Shown: in pieces, positions 13,313-14,955 of the stretch | How positions within the stretch are numbered: the stretch's first letter is position 1 | Layout of the letters: each line of letters starts with the position of its first letter | Source: Bacilli bacterium | GTDB taxonomy: Bacteria; Bacillota_I; Bacilli_A; RF39; UBA660 | Direction of reading: 5' to 3' | NCBI GenBank assembly: GCA_028708005.1 | Contig: JAQVZV010000004.1 | Coordinates: 1 to 14,955, forward strand | DNA: 14,955 nucleotides | Program-made: the position numbers and the translations under genes | Notes under the pieces: generated by a model | What the model saw: only the letters and a program-made list of their open reading frames with translations | Told to the model about the DNA's origin: nothing | The model's database searches: none

Positions 13313-13606
13313 ATGAAAAACGATCGTAATATGTACTTCCCAGGTATGCCGGGAATGATGCCAATGAGTCCAATGGGACCAATGGGACCGGGATATCCTG
13401 GAGGTATGATGCCTAATATGAGTCAAACAGAAAACAGGATTGCAGCACTAGAGCGCCAATTAAAGCGTTTAGAAACAAGAGTAAGTCGCTTGGAAACGCC
13501 ATATCCTACCCCAACATTCCCTAGTGGGCCTGGAATTTATCAACCAACTGAAATGCAACAACCAGAACAATCTTTTCCGTATCAACCATCAATGCAAATG
13601 ATGTAA
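13313..13606 (+). CDS. Met/Pro/Gly-rich coiled-coil protein, probable spore coat component
   Basis: This 97-residue protein contains 15 Met and 17 Pro. The N-terminal third is a low-complexity, collagen-like run of Pro, Met and Gly (PGMPGMMPMSPMGPMGPG, residues 10-27). The middle (about 39-62) is a short coiled coil with Leu/Ile heptads (NRIAALERQLKRLETRVSRL). The C-terminal third is Pro/Gln-rich (YPTPTFPSGPG, then QQPEQSFPYQPS). There is no signal peptide and no Cys. The ATG is 7 nt after AAGGAGG. A small spore-coat or spore-surface protein is the best inference, from composition and the sigma-K-like promoter. I do not recognise a named family. It forms a single-gene unit ended by a strong bidirectional terminator. 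Confidence 0.75.
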   Translation: MKNDRNMYFPGMPGMMPMSPMGPMGPGYPGGMMPNMSQTENRIAALERQLKRLETRVSRLETPYPTPTFPSGPGIYQPTEMQQPEQSFPYQPSMQMM

Positions 13607-13608
13607 TT

Positions 13609-13638
13609 AAAACAAGTAGAAAATCTCTACTTGTTTTT
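13609..13638. terminator. Bidirectional terminator between the Met/Pro-rich gene and tadC
   Basis: AAAACAAGTAGA (13609-13620) and TCTACTTGTTTT (13626-13637) form a perfect 12-bp stem with a 5-nt loop. The flanking T-run and A-run allow use from both directions for the two convergent genes. Confidence 0.88.
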
Positions 13639-13650
13639 ACTTGCTATATC

Positions 13651-14358
13651 TTATAAATTGGTAATATAGTCAATAACTAAAGGTGCAATAATAAGCATTA
13701 ATATTAAAGGGACAAAAAAGATAACTGAAAATATACTAATCTTAGTAGGTATTTTAGATATTTCTGCCTTTACCTCCATAATTTGTTTATCTCTTAGATA
13801 ATCTAATTGATTATACATCGTATTAAGGATACTATTACCAAACAAACTAGATTGCATAACATTGATAATAATATTATTAACTATTTCACTAGGTATACGC
13901 ATCCTCATGTCATCTAAAGCCTCTGATAATGATTTTCCAAACTTAACTTGATAAAGTGTTTCCTTAAATTCCTGTGATATTCCTGATTTAATATAAGTAC
14001 AAGCTGTTTCAATAGCCATTTCCAAATTACGCCCTGATTCTAATGATAATGTTAAAACCTCAAAATAGTAGAATGCTTCACGCTCTAGTGTCTTTGCACG
14101 CTCTTTTAAAGGTTTATCAACCATTAGATAAGTCATTCCGTAATAATATAATAAAGTTATAAGAGGAGCAACAATAAAAGTATTGTTTGCAAATAAAAAA
14201 ACTAAAACGAATATTGATGATGAAGTAAAAAGTCTTATTTTTAAAAATGCTTCAGTGTTAAATTTTTGAGCAGCACCAAATAATTTAAATTTAGAATCAA
14301 ATTTGTCAATATCCTCTTTACGATATATATAATTTATAATACTTTGTCTTGTTCTCAT
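13651..14358 (-). CDS. TadC-like inner-membrane platform protein (T2SS-F family)
   Basis: This 235-residue protein belongs to the type II secretion F/TadC family, which forms the inner-membrane platform for assembly of Tad (Flp-type) pili. Two hydrophobic hairpins near residues 43-80 are followed by the cytoplasmic helical F domain with ALSLESGRN-like sequence (LTLSLESGRNLEMAIETA), FGKSLSEALDDM and IPSEIVNNIIINVMQSSLFG. A final pair of membrane segments lies near 205-232 (SVIFFVPLILMLIIAPLVI). The ATG follows the TGA of the TadB-like gene by 4 nt, so the two are cotranscribed. No pilin gene is seen downstream before the terminator, so TadC is the last gene of the operon here. The ATPase and pilin genes would be expected upstream, outside the window. 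Confidence 0.85.
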   Translation of the reverse strand: MRTRQSIINYIYRKEDIDKFDSKFKLFGAAQKFNTEAFLKIRLFTSSSIFVLVFLFANNTFIVAPLITLLYYYGMTYLMVDKPLKERAKTLEREAFYYFEVLTLSLESGRNLEMAIETACTYIKSGISQEFKETLYQVKFGKSLSEALDDMRMRIPSEIVNNIIINVMQSSLFGNSILNTMYNQLDYLRDKQIMEVKAEISKIPTKISIFSVIFFVPLILMLIIAPLVIDYITNL

Positions 14359-14362
14359 AACA

Positions 14363-14955
14363 TCACAACCTTACTCTCATTACTCGTTGGACAAAGAAAG
14401 CATATAAAGCATAAAACATTATAATTATGAATAATGCTGTTAAACCAATAAAAGTATCAAATAATGAATTAAAATAAGTAGGATTAATTAAGACAATAAT
14501 ACTTACAAACACAAATGGTAGCACCAATAAAATTTTACTCATAACTAATGAACTAGCTGTAAGCGCTTTTAATTCGGATTCTAATTTATGTTTGCTAAAT
14601 AAAGATCTTTCAATTGAAGAAAAAACCTTTATAATATTGCCACCCGTCTTATTTAAGACAATTAAAGATGATGTTATATAACTTATTTCAGGGATATTAA
14701 CGCGGTCAGCGAAACGTTTAAAAACAGTATCCAATGATAATCCATATGATATTTCAGTATGCATTTTCTCAAATTCCTTTTTAATAGGACCATTAAGTTC
14801 ATTTTTAACTATTTCAATCGCTTGCATTGTGCTGCGCCCTGATTTAAAGGCACTATTAAGCATAATAATGGCATTTAACAAATCAGCTTCAATTCTCTTA
14901 CGACGTTGATGAGTCTTATATGAAGTATATATATCGGGTAAAAAGAAACCGACAA
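14363..14955 (-). CDS. TadB-like inner-membrane platform protein (T2SS-F family), 5' end outside window
   Basis: The frame is open to the right edge of the window, giving 196 visible codons. The TTG at 14881 is not the start, because the upstream in-frame codons encode GFFLPDIYTSYKTHQRRKRI, the characteristic membrane-exit LPD element of TadB proteins. The cytoplasmic F domain follows (NAIIMLNSAFKSGRSTMQAI, then YGLSLDTVFKRFADRVNIPE and a GGNIIKVF element). Two C-terminal transmembrane helices end in a basic tail (VQRVMRVRL). TadB and TadC together form the platform on which the TadA ATPase acts during pilus assembly. The missing N-terminus would carry the first transmembrane pair. Confidence 0.87.
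   Translation of the reverse strand, partial: VGFFLPDIYTSYKTHQRRKRIEADLLNAIIMLNSAFKSGRSTMQAIEIVKNELNGPIKKEFEKMHTEISYGLSLDTVFKRFADRVNIPEISYITSSLIVLNKTGGNIIKVFSSIERSLFSKHKLESELKALTASSLVMSKILLVLPFVFVSIIVLINPTYFNSLFDTFIGLTALFIIIMFYALYAFFVQRVMRVRL

Noticed and set aside
14879..14881. TTG as the start of the TadB-like gene
   Set aside because: Upstream in-frame codons to the window edge encode the conserved LPD-type TadB sequence, so the gene continues outside.

Overview
This is an AT-rich, gene-dense bacterial chromosomal segment. It is most like a spore-forming, low-GC Bacillota of the Bacilli type. The evidence is GerA-type germination genes, ezrA, a J2-type RNase J, a tyrosine T-box, an S4 leader, YtxG/YtxH-type proteins and strong AGGAGG ribosome binding sites. 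The genetic code looks standard: TGA is used as a stop and TGG encodes Trp. The species cannot be named from this sequence. No insertion sequence, CRISPR array, tRNA or rRNA gene was seen.

Layout. 1-1670 (+): the end of a spore-germinant receptor operon, a 5'-truncated GerAC-like lipoprotein followed by a GerAB-like permease. It is closed by a hairpin shared with the convergent gene. 1677-6099 (-): an RNase J2-like protein with a degraded active site, a membrane-anchored polysaccharide-deacetylase-like protein that has also lost its catalytic residues, and EzrA. 6222-7351 (+): rpsD (ribosomal protein S4) behind a structured leader, then a 68-residue basic protein of unknown function driven by a perfect consensus promoter. 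7366-9569 (-): a tyrosine-specific T-box leader controlling deoC and tyrS. 9594-9992 (-): a small two-helix membrane protein with its own promoter. 10034-10376 (+): a Tyr/Pro-rich, coat-like small protein. 10383-12549 (-): a lipoprotein, an acidic disordered protein, a YtxG/DUF948-like protein and a YtxH-like protein in one tight operon. 12592-13247 (-): trmB. 13257-13638 (+): a Met/Pro-rich coiled-coil, coat-like small protein. 13651-14955 (-): TadC-like and truncated TadB-like inner-membrane proteins of a Tad/type IV pilus system.

How it fits together. There is no single new multi-gene system that I can prove. Three themes stand out. First, spore biology: the germinant receptor and two low-complexity coat-like genes, whose promoters share one sigma-K-like layout. 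Second, translation genes under RNA-based control: the S4 leader and the tyrosine T-box, the latter with deoC as a passenger. Third, proteins that keep a fold but have lost the catalytic residues: the RNase J2-like and NodB-like proteins. Several terminator hairpins are built over the last codons of genes. Where a start codon was ambiguous I chose the one with a correctly spaced ribosome binding site and say so in the entry.
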